In this document: one piece after another, positions 45,441 through 56,052 of the stretch
How the letters are laid out: each line of letters begins with the position of its first letter
Numbering within the stretch: position 1 is the first letter of the stretch
From: Fictibacillus macauensis ZFHKF-1
GTDB lineage: Bacteria; Bacillota; Bacilli; Bacillales; Fictibacillaceae
Length of the DNA: 64,000 bases
Direction: 5' to 3'
Assembly: GCF_000269865.1 (NCBI RefSeq)
Contig: NZ_AKKV01000023.1
Coordinates: 54,090-118,089, forward strand
Notes under the pieces: generated by a model
The model's input: the letters and a program-made list of their open reading frames with translations, nothing else
The model's database searches: none
Told to the model about the DNA's origin: nothing
Made by a program: the position numbers and the translations under genes

Positions 45441-46194
45441 TGCCCATCACTTCCTTCGCTAATTCTAGATAAACATCCGCGCCTCTTGACTTAGGATCAT
45501 AAATAATTATCGGTTTTCCATGGCTTGGTGCTTCTGACAAGCGAACGTTTCGAGGTATAATCGTCGCATACACCTTATCTTGAAAGTATTTTTTCACTTC
45601 CTCAATGACTTGAATGCCTAAATTCGTACGTGCATCTAGCATCGTTAATAGCACACCATCAATCATTAAATCCGTATTTAAATGCTTCTGAACCAGTCGA
45701 ACCGTATTTAACAGCTGACTTAATCCTTCGAGCGCGTAATATTCGCACTGGACAGGGATCAAGACGGCATCTGCTGCTGTTAATGAATTAATCGTTAAGA
45801 GACCAAGAGAGGGCGGACAATCAATAATGATATAATCGTAGCGACTCTCCACCGCTGATAATGCTCGTTTGAGTCTTACTTCCCGGGAAATAGTTGGTAC
45901 TAATTCAATTTCTGCACCTGCTAATTGAATGGTGGAGGGAAGAATATGTAATCCTTCACAAATGGTTTCTAATACCACATCTTTTACTTCTGCATCATCA
46001 ACAAGAACGTTATAGATGCAGCGATCAATGTCACCTTTATCAATTCCTACTCCACTTGTTGCATTTCCTTGTGGATCAATATCCACGAGTAAAACTTTCT
46101 TGCCGAAATAAGCTAAGCATGCCCCAAGGTTTACTGACGTTGTTGTTTTCCCAACGCCGCCCTTTTGATTGGCAATTGCAATGGTTTTCGCCAC
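45421..46194 (-). CDS. soj: Soj/ParA chromosome-partitioning ATPase
   Basis: The 257-residue ParA ATPase starts AKTIAIANQKGGVGKTTTSVN with the deviant Walker A KGGVGKTT, then VDIDPQGNATSGVG and the Walker B IIDCPPSLGLLT. It regulates DnaA and helps origin segregation with Spo0J. GTG start with AGAGGTAGG upstream. A Noc-site-like palindrome lies within the gene. Confidence 0.97.
   Translation of the reverse strand: MAKTIAIANQKGGVGKTTTSVNLGACLAYFGKKVLLVDIDPQGNATSGVGIDKGDIDRCIYNVLVDDAEVKDVVLETICEGLHILPSTIQLAGAEIELVPTISREVRLKRALSAVESRYDYIIIDCPPSLGLLTINSLTAADAVLIPVQCEYYALEGLSQLLNTVRLVQKHLNTDLMIDGVLLTMLDARTNLGIQVIEEVKKYFQDKVYATIIPRNVRLSEAPSHGKPIIIYDPKSRGADVYLELAKEVMGSGERVR
45888..45901. promoter_or_regulatory. 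candidate Noc-binding site inside soj
   Basis: ACTTCCCGGGAAAT matches the Noc consensus ATTTCCCGGGAAAT at 13 of 14 positions. It lies within 600 bp of noc. Confidence 0.65.
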
Positions 46195-46381
46195 GATGAC
46201 ACCTACCTCTTTTTGAGAAAGTTCATTTTCTCTATCATATCACGAAACATACGCTAACTTGTCGCTATTTCCTGCATTTTAGAAAAAGATTTCCAGAAAA
46301 AAATGACCATTCTACGCTTCTTGACATCATTCGACGTTCCTTGCCTTTTTTTGCGGAGAAAGGGAAGCGCACACAAAAAAA

Positions 46382-46409
46382 CAGACTCCCTTTATAACAC
46401 GAGAGTCTG
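46382..46409 (-). terminator. terminator of noc
   Basis: CAGACTC (46383-46388 region) pairs with GAGTCTG (46403-46409). A long T-run follows on the minus strand. Confidence 0.8.
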
Positions 46410-46418
46410 CTTTTTATC

Positions 46419-47270
46419 TTACTTTTTTGGAATTCGAATCGTAAATTGGTAGAATTCTTCATGATCTTCTTCTTCTGTATTTATCGTCAAGCCGCTTTTT
46501 AATACCATATCAACGGATTGTCGTACCGTATTAATGGCCAGACGGGTATCCTTGCTATACGATTTTCGTTTCGCAACCGGTTTTTTTGCCTCATGCTGTG
46601 CAGCGATGAGTTTTTTAACTCGCTCTTCGGTTTGCTTTACATTTAAGTGCTTTTCTAAAATTTCCTGCAGCATTTCTTCTTGCTTTTGCGGCAACTTTAA
46701 AATAATAAGCGCACGCGCATGGCGCTCCGTAATTTGCTTGCGTAAAAGTGCTTCTTGGATGGAAGCAGGGAGCTTCAGCAAGCGTAGTTTATTCGCTACC
46801 GTCGATTGCCCTTTGCCGAGCTTAATCGCTAAACTTTCTTGGGTGAGGTCATGAATCTCTAACAGCTTCGCATAAGCCATGGCTTCTTCAATGGCTGTTA
46901 GTTCTTCCCGTTGTAAGTTTTCAATTAAAGCGACCGAAGCGGTCTGAGAATCATCAAAATCTTTAATAATAGCAGGGATTTTCTCCCAACCTAATTTTTG
47001 AACAGCTCGCCAGCGACGTTCACCAGCAATAATTTCATACGAGGTTTCTCCGGACTTCCGAACGACAATAGGTTGAATAATGCCATGCGTTTCAATCGTT
47101 TGTGAGAGCTCTTCAATACGCTCATCTATAAAAATCGTACGAGGCTGAAATTGATTTGGATGTATGGATGATACAAGCAACTGATGAATTTCTTCGTTAT
47201 CACTTTTTGCGGCGTCTGCCGGTTGACTCTTTTCGCCGATGCCAAAAAAGCGGGAAAAAGGATGTTTCAT
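46419..47270 (-). CDS. noc: Noc nucleoid-occlusion protein
   Basis: The 283-residue ParB paralogue has an N-terminal amphipathic, membrane-binding stretch ([16 protein letters not shown]), the ParB CTP-binding motif [12 protein letters not shown], a helix-turn-helix ([24 protein letters not shown]) and a C-terminal dimer domain. It binds Noc sites spread over the chromosome and blocks FtsZ assembly over the nucleoid. The N-terminus and position between soj and rsmG separate it from Spo0J. AAAGGTGG lies before the ATG. Confidence 0.96.
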   Translation of the reverse strand: MKHPFSRFFGIGEKSQPADAAKSDNEEIHQLLVSSIHPNQFQPRTIFIDERIEELSQTIETHGIIQPIVVRKSGETSYEIIAGERRWRAVQKLGWEKIPAIIKDFDDSQTASVALIENLQREELTAIEEAMAYAKLLEIHDLTQESLAIKLGKGQSTVANKLRLLKLPASIQEALLRKQITERHARALIILKLPQKQEEMLQEILEKHLNVKQTEERVKKLIAAQHEAKKPVAKRKSYSKDTRLAINTVRQSVDMVLKSGLTINTEEEDHEEFYQFTIRIPKK

Positions 47271-47389
47271 ATGAATGACACCACCTTTTGTTATCTATCC
47301 TAGAATTTCGATTACTTCTTGTTTATTTCCTGCCACCATCTTGAAAATATTTACTCTTGTTTTCCCGATAAAACGACAGCAAATGCCAC

Positions 47390-48103
47390 TTATAGTGGTG
47401 TTTTGTTCGGTGTTCCGGGTTTGCGTGGGTACTTTTTAGGTGTCGGTTTTTCCTTTGATAAGAGCACGATATGGCGATCGCTATTCTCTTCAGGAAGTTT
47501 AAACGAATGAACTTCTTTTACCTTTCCACCTAATAATGAAATGGCTTTTTCGCTATCCTTCATTTCATCTGGAAGCTGCGAACCTTTCATCGCTAAGAAG
47601 TGGCCACCCTTTTTCACTAATGGCAAACAGAGTTCACTTAATACAGACATACGTGCCACTGCACGCGCCATGACAAGATCATACGTTTCCCGAATTTCTG
47701 GACGCTTTGCAAAGGTTTCGGCACGGTCGTGATGAAGCGTAACGTCACGTAAGCCAAGCTGATCCGTTAGATGCTGTAAAAAGGTAATGCGCTTTTGCAA
47801 AGAGTCGCAAATGGACAGCTTTACATGTGGAAAACAGATTTTCAAAGGAATGCTAGGAAAACCCGCACCCGCTCCAACATCACAAATAGAAAGGTCTTGT
47901 GTAAAATCAAAATAAAAAGCGGCGCTAACTGAATCATAGAAGTGCTTTAAATACACTTCCTCTTGATTTGTAATAGCCGTTAAATTCATTTTTTCATTCC
48001 ACTCTACGAGCAAATGAAAGTAATCTTCAAATTGCTGAAGCTGCACAGAAGAAAGGACAATGCCTTTCTCCTTGAGCGCTTCTGCAAAAGCCGTGATCTT
48101 CAT
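47390..48103 (-). CDS. rsmG: 16S rRNA guanine527 N7-methyltransferase RsmG
   Basis: The 237-residue methyltransferase has SAM-binding [17 protein letters not shown] and [30 protein letters not shown], the usual RsmG signature. It methylates G527 of 16S rRNA; loss gives low-level streptomycin resistance. It lies 16 bp downstream of mnmG in the mnmE-mnmG-rsmG set. Confidence 0.96.
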   Translation of the reverse strand: MKITAFAEALKEKGIVLSSVQLQQFEDYFHLLVEWNEKMNLTAITNQEEVYLKHFYDSVSAAFYFDFTQDLSICDVGAGAGFPSIPLKICFPHVKLSICDSLQKRITFLQHLTDQLGLRDVTLHHDRAETFAKRPEIRETYDLVMARAVARMSVLSELCLPLVKKGGHFLAMKGSQLPDEMKDSEKAISLLGGKVKEVHSFKLPEENSDRHIVLLSKEKPTPKKYPRKPGTPNKTPL

Positions 48104-48119
48104 ATTCGTCCCCCTGACG

Positions 48120-50006
48120 TTACTGAGCGAGCTTCGCTAATTTTCCTTGCTCTAAATAGATAAGGAGAATGGAAATGTCCGCAGGATTTACTCCAGATAC
48201 GCGGGATGCTTGGCCAACGGAAAGTGGACGCACTTCCAACAGCTTTTGTTTCGCTTCCGTTGCTAAGCCGTTAATCGCGTTATAATCCAAATCGATTGGC
48301 AACTTTTTATTTTCCATTTTTCTCATACGTTCTACTTGTGCTAGCTGTTTATCAATATACCCTGCATATTTCACTTGGATTTCTACTTGTTCTGCTACCA
48401 CTTCATCAAGATTAGTTGGCGCTGGTACGATTTTCGCAATCACATCATACGTGATTTCCGGACGTTTCAAGAGGGTCGCAGCTGACATTGGTTCTTTTAG
48501 GGCCGAGCTATTCGCTTTTTCTAGCAACGCTTGAACCTCTTCGCTCGGTTTAATCGACACTTGCTCTAAGCGCTCGATTTCTGCCGTTACTTGGTCTTTC
48601 TTTTCTAAGAAGCGTTCATAGCGCTCTTGCGAAATTAACCCAATTTCATAGCCTTTTTCCGTTAAGCGTAGATCTGCATTATCGTGACGAAGCAATAGAC
48701 GATATTCAGCACGAGAAGTTAACAAACGATACGGTTCATTCGTTCCTTTCGTAATTAAATCATCGATAAGAACACCAATATACGCTTCGGAACGATCGAG
48801 AATCAACGGATCTTTTCCTTGAACTTTTAAGGCTGCATTAATACCGGCCATCACACCTTGACCCGCTGCTTCTTCATACCCACTCGTTCCGTTTAGCTGT
48901 CCTGCTGTAAATAAGCCATCCACACGCTTTGTTTCAAGCGATGGCCATAGCTGTGTCGGCACGATTGCATCATATTCGATTGCGTAGCCTGCACGCATAA
49001 GTTCGGCTTTCTCTAAACCAGGAATGCTGGCGAGTATTTTCCGTTGAACATCTTCTGGCAAGCTTGTAGAAAGACCTTGTACGTATACTTCTTCTGTCGA
49101 ACGTCCTTCTGGCTCTAAGAAAATTTGATGACGCGGCTTATCATTAAAGCGCACAATTTTATCTTCAATCGATGGACAATAGCGTGGTCCCGTTCCTTCA
49201 ATCATGCCCGAGTACATCGGCGAACGATGTAGATTTCCGTTAATAAGCTCATGTGTTTCTGGGCTTGTATACGTTAACCAGCATGGCAATTGCTCGGTAA
49301 TATACGACGTCGTTTCATATGAAAATGCACGTGGTACATCATCGCCTGGTTGAATTTCTGTTACAGAATAATCAATGGTTTTGCTATTAACACGCGGTGG
49401 TGTTCCTGTTTTAAAGCGCACCATTTCAAAGCCAAGCTCCTGCAAATGGTAGGATAAGTTAACCGACGGTTGCATATTGTTCGGACCACTTTCATAAGAA
49501 AGTTCGCCTAAAATAATTTTTCCACGTAAATACGTACCTGTTGTTAGAACGACCGCATTGGCTTTATATTCTGCACCTGTTTGCGTCACAACACCTCGAC
49601 ATTTACCATCTTCCATTAGTAAACGCTCTGCCATTCCTTGGCGAAGTGTGAGGTTTGGTGTATTTTCCATCGTCCGTTTCATTTCATTTTGGTACTGATA
49701 TTTATCTGCTTGCGCACGCAAGGCGCGCACAGCAGGTCCCTTACCTGTATTCAGCATACGCATTTGAATGTGCGTTTTATCAATGTTGCGTCCCATTTCA
49801 CCGCCTAGTGCATCCACTTCCCGTACAACGATTCCTTTGGCAGGACCGCCGACAGATGGATTACACGGCATATACGCAATGGTATCTAAATTTAAGGTTA
49901 AACAAAGCGTTTTGGCTCCCATTCGTGCCGAAGCTAGCGCTGCTTCTACACCGGCATGGCCTGCCCCAACGACAATCACGTCAAATTGGCCTGCTTCATA
50001 TCCCAT
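48120..50006 (-). CDS. mnmG: tRNA modification FAD enzyme MnmG
   Basis: A 628-residue protein with the FAD-binding start [23 protein letters not shown], the conserved [23 protein letters not shown] (with catalytic Cys) and [19 protein letters not shown], and the C-terminal helical domain ([19 protein letters not shown]). With MnmE it installs carboxymethylaminomethyl on U34 of several tRNAs. The length is standard. Confidence 0.97.
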   Translation of the reverse strand: MGYEAGQFDVIVVGAGHAGVEAALASARMGAKTLCLTLNLDTIAYMPCNPSVGGPAKGIVVREVDALGGEMGRNIDKTHIQMRMLNTGKGPAVRALRAQADKYQYQNEMKRTMENTPNLTLRQGMAERLLMEDGKCRGVVTQTGAEYKANAVVLTTGTYLRGKIILGELSYESGPNNMQPSVNLSYHLQELGFEMVRFKTGTPPRVNSKTIDYSVTEIQPGDDVPRAFSYETTSYITEQLPCWLTYTSPETHELINGNLHRSPMYSGMIEGTGPRYCPSIEDKIVRFNDKPRHQIFLEPEGRSTEEVYVQGLSTSLPEDVQRKILASIPGLEKAELMRAGYAIEYDAIVPTQLWPSLETKRVDGLFTAGQLNGTSGYEEAAGQGVMAGINAALKVQGKDPLILDRSEAYIGVLIDDLITKGTNEPYRLLTSRAEYRLLLRHDNADLRLTEKGYEIGLISQERYERFLEKKDQVTAEIERLEQVSIKPSEEVQALLEKANSSALKEPMSAATLLKRPEITYDVIAKIVPAPTNLDEVVAEQVEIQVKYAGYIDKQLAQVERMRKMENKKLPIDLDYNAINGLATEAKQKLLEVRPLSVGQASRVSGVNPADISILLIYLEQGKLAKLAQ

Positions 50007-50024
50007 GATAACTTCCTCCTTCTC

Positions 50025-51401
50025 CTATTTTCCTAAACAAAATTGTGAAAAGAGCTGATCAATTAAACTTTCAGAAACGGTGTCACCCACAATTTCTCCA
50101 AGGATTTCCCATGCTCTCGTTATATCAATTTGAATCATATCAATCGGTAAGCTTGCCTCAATGCCATGCAACGCTTCTTCAATGGATCCTGACGCTTGTT
50201 GTAATAGCGCAATATGACGAGAATTGGATACATACGTCATATCTTGTGCTTCCATCCCACCTGCAAAAAACAGCTTGGCAATTCCTTCTTCTAAACGATC
50301 GACACCTTCTTCTTGCAACAATGAAACCGTAATAATCGGGTGATTATCACTCAATTGTTGGAGCCGATCGCGATCAATGTGTGACTCTAAATCCGTTTTA
50401 TTAATAATAATAATGGCATTAAGCCCTTTAACGGCAGCCAATAAATTCTCATCTTCTTGCGTAAGACGTTCATTATTATTGAGAACGAGTAAGATCAAAT
50501 CCGCTTCTTTTAATACTTTTCGTGACTTCTCGACACCGATGCGTTCGACAATATCTTCTGTTTCTCGTATACCTGCTGTATCTACGAGCCGTAGCGGTAC
50601 GCCTCGAACATTGACATATTCTTCGATGACATCGCGCGTCGTTCCAGCAACATCTGTAACAATTGCTTTATTTTCCTGCACGAGGGCATTCATTAGCGAT
50701 GACTTTCCAACATTCGGTCGGCCGATAATCGCCGTTGATAATCCTTCACGCAAAATTTTTCCTTGCTGCGCAGTTGTTAACAATGTTGCCACTTCATTTT
50801 TCACTTCATGAAGCTTTTCTTGCAAGAGTTGATGTGTCATTTCTTCGGCATCATACTCAGGATAATCAATATTTACTTCTACATGGGCAATGGTTTCTAG
50901 CAACGTTTGGCGCAGAGAGCTGACGAGCTTCGACAAACGTCCTTCCATTTGATTCAACGCGACATTCATTGCGCGATCTGTTTTTGCACGAATTAGATCC
51001 ATCACTGCTTCTGCTTGTGATAAATCAATGCGTCCATTTAAGAATGCGCGTTTCGTAAATTCCCCAGGTTCGGCCAAACGAGCTCCTTCACGTAAGACGA
51101 GCTGTAGCACCCGATTCACCGAGACAAGTCCACCGTGACAATTGATTTCTACAACATCTTCTCGTGTAAACGTACGCGGTGCTCTCATGACTGACATCAT
51201 TACTTCCTCTACTGCTTCATCAGTCGCAGGATCCATGAGCTTTCCGTAGTGAATCGTATGAGTTGTCACATCACAAAGAGATTGCTTCCCCTTATATATG
51301 GAATCAGCAATCGTCACAGCTTGTTCACCACTCAGTCGAACGATGGCAATAGCTCCTTCACCCATCGGTGTTGAGATCGCTGCAATTGTATCGTATTCCA
51401 T
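50025..51401 (-). CDS. mnmE: tRNA modification GTPase MnmE
   Basis: The 458-residue protein has an N-terminal folate-binding domain ([24 protein letters not shown]), a GTPase domain with [22 protein letters not shown] and INKTDL, and the terminal CLGK whose Cys is conserved. It forms the MnmEG complex. AGAGAGGTG precedes ATG 51401; the frame opens three codons earlier. Confidence 0.97.
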   Translation of the reverse strand: MEYDTIAAISTPMGEGAIAIVRLSGEQAVTIADSIYKGKQSLCDVTTHTIHYGKLMDPATDEAVEEVMMSVMRAPRTFTREDVVEINCHGGLVSVNRVLQLVLREGARLAEPGEFTKRAFLNGRIDLSQAEAVMDLIRAKTDRAMNVALNQMEGRLSKLVSSLRQTLLETIAHVEVNIDYPEYDAEEMTHQLLQEKLHEVKNEVATLLTTAQQGKILREGLSTAIIGRPNVGKSSLMNALVQENKAIVTDVAGTTRDVIEEYVNVRGVPLRLVDTAGIRETEDIVERIGVEKSRKVLKEADLILLVLNNNERLTQEDENLLAAVKGLNAIIIINKTDLESHIDRDRLQQLSDNHPIITVSLLQEEGVDRLEEGIAKLFFAGGMEAQDMTYVSNSRHIALLQQASGSIEEALHGIEASLPIDMIQIDITRAWEILGEIVGDTVSESLIDQLFSQFCLGK

Positions 51402-51481
51402 TGATTTCACCTCTCTTTAGTCCATCCATGTTGCATTATCTATGTGTATTATTTCCTTTACTTGCATTTCTAACGTTCCAC

Positions 51482-51522
51482 AGTGGATAACTTCATAAAA
51501 AAAGAAGACATAATTATCCACA
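51482..51522. other. DnaA boxes between mnmE and jag
   Basis: A perfect TTATCCACA lies at 51514-51522 and a one-mismatch box AGTGGATAA (reverse orientation) at 51482-51490. Confidence 0.5.
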
Positions 51523-51600
51523 ATACCTTTTAGTTTAACTCATTCGCTCCCTAAAACGCAATGAGAAAACTTGGGCTACGTGTCGCTTCTTTGCCATAAA

Positions 51601-51633
51601 AAAAGTCACTCATCATAATGATCAGTGACTTTT
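51601..51633 (-). terminator. terminator of the rnpA-yidD-spoIIIJ-jag unit
   Basis: AAAAGTCACT (51601-51610) pairs with AGTGACTTTT (51624-51633). It is flanked by A/T tracts on both sides. Confidence 0.85.
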
Positions 51634-51644
51634 AAAAAAACCTA

Positions 51645-52274
51645 TTAGTTTTTTATTCGTTTCGGTCGTATCAATACTTTACGAAAAGGCTCTACGCCTT
51701 CTGACGTCGTTTCAATGCGCTGATTCGTTCGAAGTGCCAAATGAATGATTTTCCGTTCATTGGACGGCATCGGTTCTAGCGCAACCGCTTTTAACGTCGC
51801 CGCTACTTTTTGAGCGGTATGAAGCGCCAGTCTTTCTAACGATTCCTGACGACGCTGCCGATAATTTTCAGCATCAAGTGAAATGCGCACGTAATGATCG
51901 CTATATTGATTGACCGCTAAATTCGTTAAGTATTGTAACGCATTAAGCGTTTGTCCTCTTTTGCCGATGAGAATGGCAATTTTCTCGCCCGCTAGCTGTA
52001 AGGCTATATCCTCGGATGATTCTTGAAGTGAAATGGTAACAGGTACACCCATTTGCTCGGTGACCTCTTGTAAAAAAGCAATCGCGTATGCGACTGGATC
52101 CTTTTCTTTAAGAGAAACTGCTACGGTTGCTTGTTTCCCACCAAAGCCAAAAAATCCACGTTTCGCCTCTTCTAGAACATGTATCTCTACTTCTTCTCTT
52201 GAAGCTTGAAGTTCAATCAGTGCTGCCGAAACTGCTTCTTCTACTGTTTTTCCCGTTACCGTTGTTTGTTTCAC
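51645..52274 (-). CDS. jag: Jag/KhpB RNA-binding protein
   Basis: The 209-residue protein has an N-terminal Jag domain ([19 protein letters not shown] ... [14 protein letters not shown]), a KH domain with [15 protein letters not shown] (GxxG loop) and an R3H domain ([17 protein letters not shown]). It is a KhpA/KhpB-type RNA-binding protein linked to cell division and envelope growth. The GTG start overlaps the spoIIIJ stop. Confidence 0.95.
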   Translation of the reverse strand: MKQTTVTGKTVEEAVSAALIELQASREEVEIHVLEEAKRGFFGFGGKQATVAVSLKEKDPVAYAIAFLQEVTEQMGVPVTISLQESSEDIALQLAGEKIAILIGKRGQTLNALQYLTNLAVNQYSDHYVRISLDAENYRQRRQESLERLALHTAQKVAATLKAVALEPMPSNERKIIHLALRTNQRIETTSEGVEPFRKVLIRPKRIKN

Positions 52275-53059
52275 TTTTTAGCGCCCCTATCCAAAGCTTT
52301 ATCTCCTTTTTTTGGAGTGGAAATGAAATAGGTTTGAACCATCATGAAAATGTTACCGACTACCCAATAAAGAGAAAGGGCAGCTGGGAAGTTAATCGCG
52401 AATACGATAATCATGATTGGCATAATGTACATCATGATTTTCATTTGCGGATTCGGGTTTTCCATATTCCCCATCATAATACGTTGCTGTAAGAAGGTCG
52501 TTAAACCGGCAACGAGCGGAAGAATATATAAAGGATCAGCATGTCCTAAGTTAAACCATAGGAATTCTTGTTGCTTAATCGCAGCTGTTCGTACAATCGC
52601 TTGATAGAAACCAAGTAAGATTGGCATTTGAATAATAAGTGGTAAACAACCCGCTAACGGATTAGCTCCACTCTTTTTAAAGAGCTCCATCGTTTCTTGT
52701 TGAAGCTTTTGTTGTGTCGTTGCATCTTTAGAACTATATTTCTCTTTAAGCTTTTGCATTTCTGGTTGAATCGCTTGCATCGCTTTTTGACTACGTGTTG
52801 ATTGAATCATGAGCGGTAGCAAAATGAGACGAATAACAATTGTTGTAATAACAATACTTAAGCCATAACCGTAACCTGTTCCACCAGCGCCAAAAAATTG
52901 AGCGACTTCTGTTAATACCCAAGAAAGTGGATACACGAAATAACGATCCCAAAAACCGTCGCTATTTGCAGTAATAGGCGTTTGCGTAGAGCTACAGCCT
53001 GATAATACTACCATCAAACCGATTAAACCGATGAGTATGAATAATTTCTTATTTCGCAC
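52271..53059 (-). CDS. spoIIIJ: YidC/SpoIIIJ membrane insertase (lipoprotein)
   Basis: The 262-residue protein has a lipoprotein signal ([11 protein letters not shown], lipobox LSGC near residue 22), and five membrane helices with the YidC hydrophilic groove. It has [24 protein letters not shown] and [20 protein letters not shown], typical of YidC. It inserts membrane proteins and is needed in the forespore for sigma-G activation in B. subtilis. GTG start after AAGGAGGATAAGC. Confidence 0.96.
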   Translation of the reverse strand: MRNKKLFILIGLIGLMVVLSGCSSTQTPITANSDGFWDRYFVYPLSWVLTEVAQFFGAGGTGYGYGLSIVITTIVIRLILLPLMIQSTRSQKAMQAIQPEMQKLKEKYSSKDATTQQKLQQETMELFKKSGANPLAGCLPLIIQMPILLGFYQAIVRTAAIKQQEFLWFNLGHADPLYILPLVAGLTTFLQQRIMMGNMENPNPQMKIMMYIMPIMIIVFAINFPAALSLYWVVGNIFMMVQTYFISTPKKGDKALDRGAKK

Positions 53060-53085
53060 GCTTATCCTCCTTACAGAGATGTTGA

Positions 53086-53316
53086 TTATTTATGGCGATC
53101 CTTTTTTTCCGGAACAGGATCATAGCCTCCTGGATGAAAAGGATGACATTTCAAAATTCGCCGTACGGTTAACCATAGGCCTTTCAATGCTCCGAATCGT
53201 TGAATCGCTTCCAATCCGTAATGCGAACAAGTCGGATGAAACCGACAAGTAGGCGGGGTCATTGGCGAAATACCTTTTTGATAGAACCGAATGACCGCAA
53301 TGAGCAGCTTTTTCAT
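53086..53316 (-). CDS. yidD: membrane protein insertion efficiency factor YidD
   Basis: The 76-residue protein has [29 protein letters not shown] and [10 protein letters not shown], the YidD family signature with three Cys. It assists YidC-dependent insertion. The start overlaps the rnpA stop (ATGA), so they are coupled; spoIIIJ follows after 26 bp. In B. subtilis the corresponding gene is not in this cluster, but this order is common in bacteria. Confidence 0.95.
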   Translation of the reverse strand: MKKLLIAVIRFYQKGISPMTPPTCRFHPTCSHYGLEAIQRFGALKGLWLTVRRILKCHPFHPGGYDPVPEKKDRHK

Positions 53317-53669
53317 GAGCGTTTGCCCTTGGACTGTCTCATAGCACCTGCTCGCTGTAACACATGAAGTAAACTTTTCTCCATTTGGAAGAAGTCCATG
53401 CTTGCTGTTGGATTTCTTGCAATGATGACATATTCTTGATGCGCAATGTCTGCTTCATGCTTTCGGAAAATTTCCTTAATGACACGCTTAATGCGATTTC
53501 TTGTTACCGCATTTCCAACACGCTTGCTAACAGACAGCCCCAGTCGAGCTTGCTGCTGTTCGGCCTTCAACAGTGTATACACTACAAATTGGCGATTCGC
53601 AGATGATTTTCCTCTTTTAAACACTTCTTGAAATTCTTCATTTTTTTTAATGCGTTTTTGTTTTTCCAT
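53313..53669 (-). CDS. rnpA: ribonuclease P protein component
   Basis: A 118-residue basic protein: [22 protein letters not shown] and the RNR-motif region [27 protein letters not shown]. It is the protein subunit of RNase P, which trims tRNA 5' ends. GGTGGAGTG lies 7-8 nt before ATG 53669, five codons inside the open frame. Sits behind rpmH as usual. Confidence 0.97.
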   Translation of the reverse strand: MEKQKRIKKNEEFQEVFKRGKSSANRQFVVYTLLKAEQQQARLGLSVSKRVGNAVTRNRIKRVIKEIFRKHEADIAHQEYVIIARNPTASMDFFQMEKSLLHVLQRAGAMRQSKGKRS

Positions 53670-53788
53670 GGGGTAACACTCCACCTGGATTAAAGATCCC
53701 GACCATCATTTATTGTTAACTGCTTTTTAGTATCGGTCATTTAATACCATTTCAAACTTTTCTAAGAAAGCAGGTTCATATCAGAAAA

Positions 53789-53808
53789 AAGACCACTGAT
53801 GTCAGTGG
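53789..53808 (-). terminator. terminator of rpmH
   Basis: CCACTG (53793-53798) pairs with CAGTGG (53803-53808), with a T-run on the minus strand. It may attenuate read-through from rpmH into rnpA. Confidence 0.75.
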
Positions 53809-53809
53809 C

Positions 53810-53944
53810 CTATGCAGATAATACTTTTCTTCCTTTTTGACGGCGACGAGCTAGAACCTTGCGGCCGTTCTTAGTTGCCATACGAGCACGAAAACCGTGA
53901 ACTTTTTTACGTTTGCGGTTGTTAGGCTGGAACGTAGGTTTCAT
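53810..53944 (-). CDS. rpmH: 50S ribosomal protein L34
   Basis: The 44-residue, strongly basic protein starts [20 protein letters not shown] and ends [13 protein letters not shown], the L34 signature. AGGGAGGTG lies before the ATG. It has a strong promoter at 53992-54021 and marks the left border of oriC. The open frame is much longer only because no stop precedes the start. Confidence 0.98.
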   Translation of the reverse strand: MKPTFQPNNRKRKKVHGFRARMATKNGRKVLARRRQKGRKVLSA

Positions 53945-53991
53945 TATATATACACCTCCCTGAGGATCTCTTAAAAAAGACAGTCTAAGTA

Positions 53992-54021
53992 AGTATAATA
54001 ACGACTTATGATTTTTGTCAA
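53992..54021 (-). promoter_or_regulatory. rpmH promoter
   Basis: Minus strand: TTGACA (54016-54021), an 18-bp spacer, TATACT (53992-53997). Confidence 0.8.
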
Positions 54022-54087
54022 GTTCTCCTGAAAAAAAACCATTGGGCTGCGTTTCACATTCTCTTACACAACAGGTGAAAAAACGAC

Positions 54088-54419
54088 TGTGGATATGTTT
54101 TTTCGTGACTTTTAGATTATCCACAACATTTATCGACAAGTTTTACACAAAATCTAGTGCTGTGGACAACAGTTCCACACAAGGTGTAGAAGTTGTGGAT
54201 AAGTACGAAAAACCCATTGCAATCATGGGGTATTTTTGATATGCTAGTTGTGTTTTAACTCGTTAATAACTTCTTTTGACAAAATACTATCCACAGCATG
54301 TGGATAAAGTTGTGGACAGTATTTCTATGCTGTGAATATGTTTGTCCACAGCGCTTGTATAATGTGTGAATGACTGCTTTTCTACTATATTAATAGATCG
54401 GCACGTTTTATGTGGACAG
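54088..54419. other. oriC: oriC left part: DnaA-box cluster between rpmH and dnaA
   Basis: Perfect boxes lie at 54117-54125 (TTATCCACA), 54194-54202 and 54299-54307 (TGTGGATAA). One-mismatch boxes: 54088-54096, 54161-54169, 54287-54295 and 54342-54350. Weaker ones (two mismatches): 54311-54319 and 54411-54419. The layout matches the incA/incB region of B. subtilis. A Spo0A-box-like CTTGTCGATAAA (reverse strand, 54129-54140) is also present. Confidence 0.9.
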
Positions 54420-54504
54420 TATAATTATTCATTGTCGCGCTTTGTGTTGTACATACGTTGTACAATGATGATGTTTGATCGTAAAAAACGTGCAATATAT
54501 ACGT

Positions 54505-54594
54505 AAACCTCAAGATTCTTTCTCAATTTCTATACGGCACCTCTTTCATCGCAATTGTTTTTTTCTTGTGGTGCCTGTGAAAATCTTGAGGTTT
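54505..54594 (+). promoter_or_regulatory. long two-tier hairpin in the dnaA leader
   Basis: AAACCTCAAGATT (54505-54517) pairs perfectly with AATCTTGAGGTTT (54582-54594). Inside, GGCACC (54536-54541) pairs with GGTGCC (54570-54575). The right arm runs into TTTCTTTG. It ends about 50 nt before the dnaA start. An attenuator or stability element is possible. Confidence 0.6.
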
Positions 54595-54646
54595 CTTTGC
54601 CCGCTTAAAAGCACAAATTAATGAAATGATGTAGGAGGGACAATTG

Positions 54647-56002
54647 GTGGAGAATATTAACGACCTTTGGAACAAAGCGCTTGCTGCCATAGAGAAAAAG
54701 GTCAGCAAACCTAGCTTTGAGACATGGTTAAAATCCACGGTCGCACATGCTTTGCAAAAAGATACATTAATCATAACGGCTCCTAATGAGTTCGCTAGAG
54801 ATTGGCTAGAATCACACTATTCCCCGCTAATTTCGGAAACGTTACTTGATGTAACCGGTGCTGCCTTAGATGTAAAGTTTATAATTCCTCAGCATCAAAT
54901 TGAGGAAGAAGTTGATTTAGATAAAGTATTAAAAGCCTCGCAAAAGGCAAACAGTGAGCAACAAGAAGAAGTCATTAGTCAAAGCATGCTTAATCCGAAA
55001 TATACATTTGATCGTTTTGTTATTGGATCAGGCAATCGCTTTGCGCATGCCGCTTCACTTGCCGTTGCCGAAGCACCTGCGAAAGCATACAATCCATTAT
55101 TTATATATGGAGGCGTAGGTTTAGGGAAAACACACTTAATGCACGCGATTGGTCATTATGTCATTGATCATAAACCGAATGCTAAAGTGGTCTACTTATC
55201 ATCTGAAAAGTTTACGAATGAATTTATCAATTCCATTCGTGATAATAAAACCGTTGAGTTTCGCAACAAATTTCGCAGTGTCGATGTATTGCTTATAGAT
55301 GATATTCAATTTTTAGCAGGAAAAGAACAAACACAAGAAGAGTTTTTCCATACATTCAATGCGCTTCATGAAGAAAGCAAACAAATTGTTATTTCAAGTG
55401 ATCGGCCACCGAAGGAAATTCCAACGTTAGAAGATCGCCTTCGTTCCCGTTTTGAATGGGGATTAATAACGGATATTACACCACCAGACCTGGAAACACG
55501 CATTGCCATCTTGCGTAAAAAAGCGAAAGCAGAAGGCCTTGATATTCCTAATGAAGTGATGCTTTATATCGCCAATCAAATCGATACGAATATTCGCGAG
55601 CTTGAAGGAGCCCTTATTCGTGTTGTTGCCTACTCGTCGCTTATTAATCAAGATATGAATGCGGATCTTGCTGCCGAAGCTTTAAAGGATATTATTCCAT
55701 CCTCTAAGCCACGCACGATTACAATTCATCATATTCAAGAAGTCGTAGGTCGACATTACAATGTGAAGCTTGAAGATTTCACAGCCAAAAAACGTACAAA
55801 ATCTGTCGCTTTTCCTCGACAAATTGCTATGTATTTAGCTCGTGAACTTACCGATAACTCTTTGCCGAAAATTGGCGAAGAATTTGGTGGTCGTGATCAT
55901 ACGACCGTGCTTCATGCTCATGAGAAGATTTCAAATTTGATGATTTCTGATCAACAATTACAAAAAAACATGAAAGAAATACACGATCAATTAAAGTCAT
56001 AG
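54647..56002 (+). CDS. dnaA: chromosomal replication initiator DnaA
   Basis: The 451-residue initiator starts [20 protein letters not shown] (domain I), then a short linker (about 85-115), the AAA+ domain with Walker [10 protein letters not shown] (Lys161), [12 protein letters not shown] (Walker B) and the C-terminal helix-turn-helix with [15 protein letters not shown] that reads DnaA boxes. GTG 54647 is chosen because AGGAGGG lies 7 nt upstream; a TTG one codon earlier is too close. It is flanked on both sides by box clusters, so autoregulation is expected. Confidence 0.98.
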   Translation: MENINDLWNKALAAIEKKVSKPSFETWLKSTVAHALQKDTLIITAPNEFARDWLESHYSPLISETLLDVTGAALDVKFIIPQHQIEEEVDLDKVLKASQKANSEQQEEVISQSMLNPKYTFDRFVIGSGNRFAHAASLAVAEAPAKAYNPLFIYGGVGLGKTHLMHAIGHYVIDHKPNAKVVYLSSEKFTNEFINSIRDNKTVEFRNKFRSVDVLLIDDIQFLAGKEQTQEEFFHTFNALHEESKQIVISSDRPPKEIPTLEDRLRSRFEWGLITDITPPDLETRIAILRKKAKAEGLDIPNEVMLYIANQIDTNIRELEGALIRVVAYSSLINQDMNADLAAEALKDIIPSSKPRTITIHHIQEVVGRHYNVKLEDFTAKKRTKSVAFPRQIAMYLARELTDNSLPKIGEEFGGRDHTTVLHAHEKISNLMISDQQLQKNMKEIHDQLKS

Positions 56003-56052
56003 TCGCTGCATGCCATTTTTCCCTGTGAATAGTGTGCATAACATCATCGCAT

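Noticed and set aside
47386..47398. CCACT/AGTGG hairpin at the end of rsmG
   Set aside because: Short stem, 3-nt loop and no T-run; not a terminator.
54276..54307. TTGACA at 54276 as the -35 of a dnaA promoter
   Set aside because: No acceptable -10 is found 16-18 bp downstream; that stretch is a DnaA box.
54358..54363. TATAAT before dnaA
   Set aside because: A perfect -10 sequence, but no -35 at proper spacing and no TGn extension. The dnaA promoter is left unplaced.
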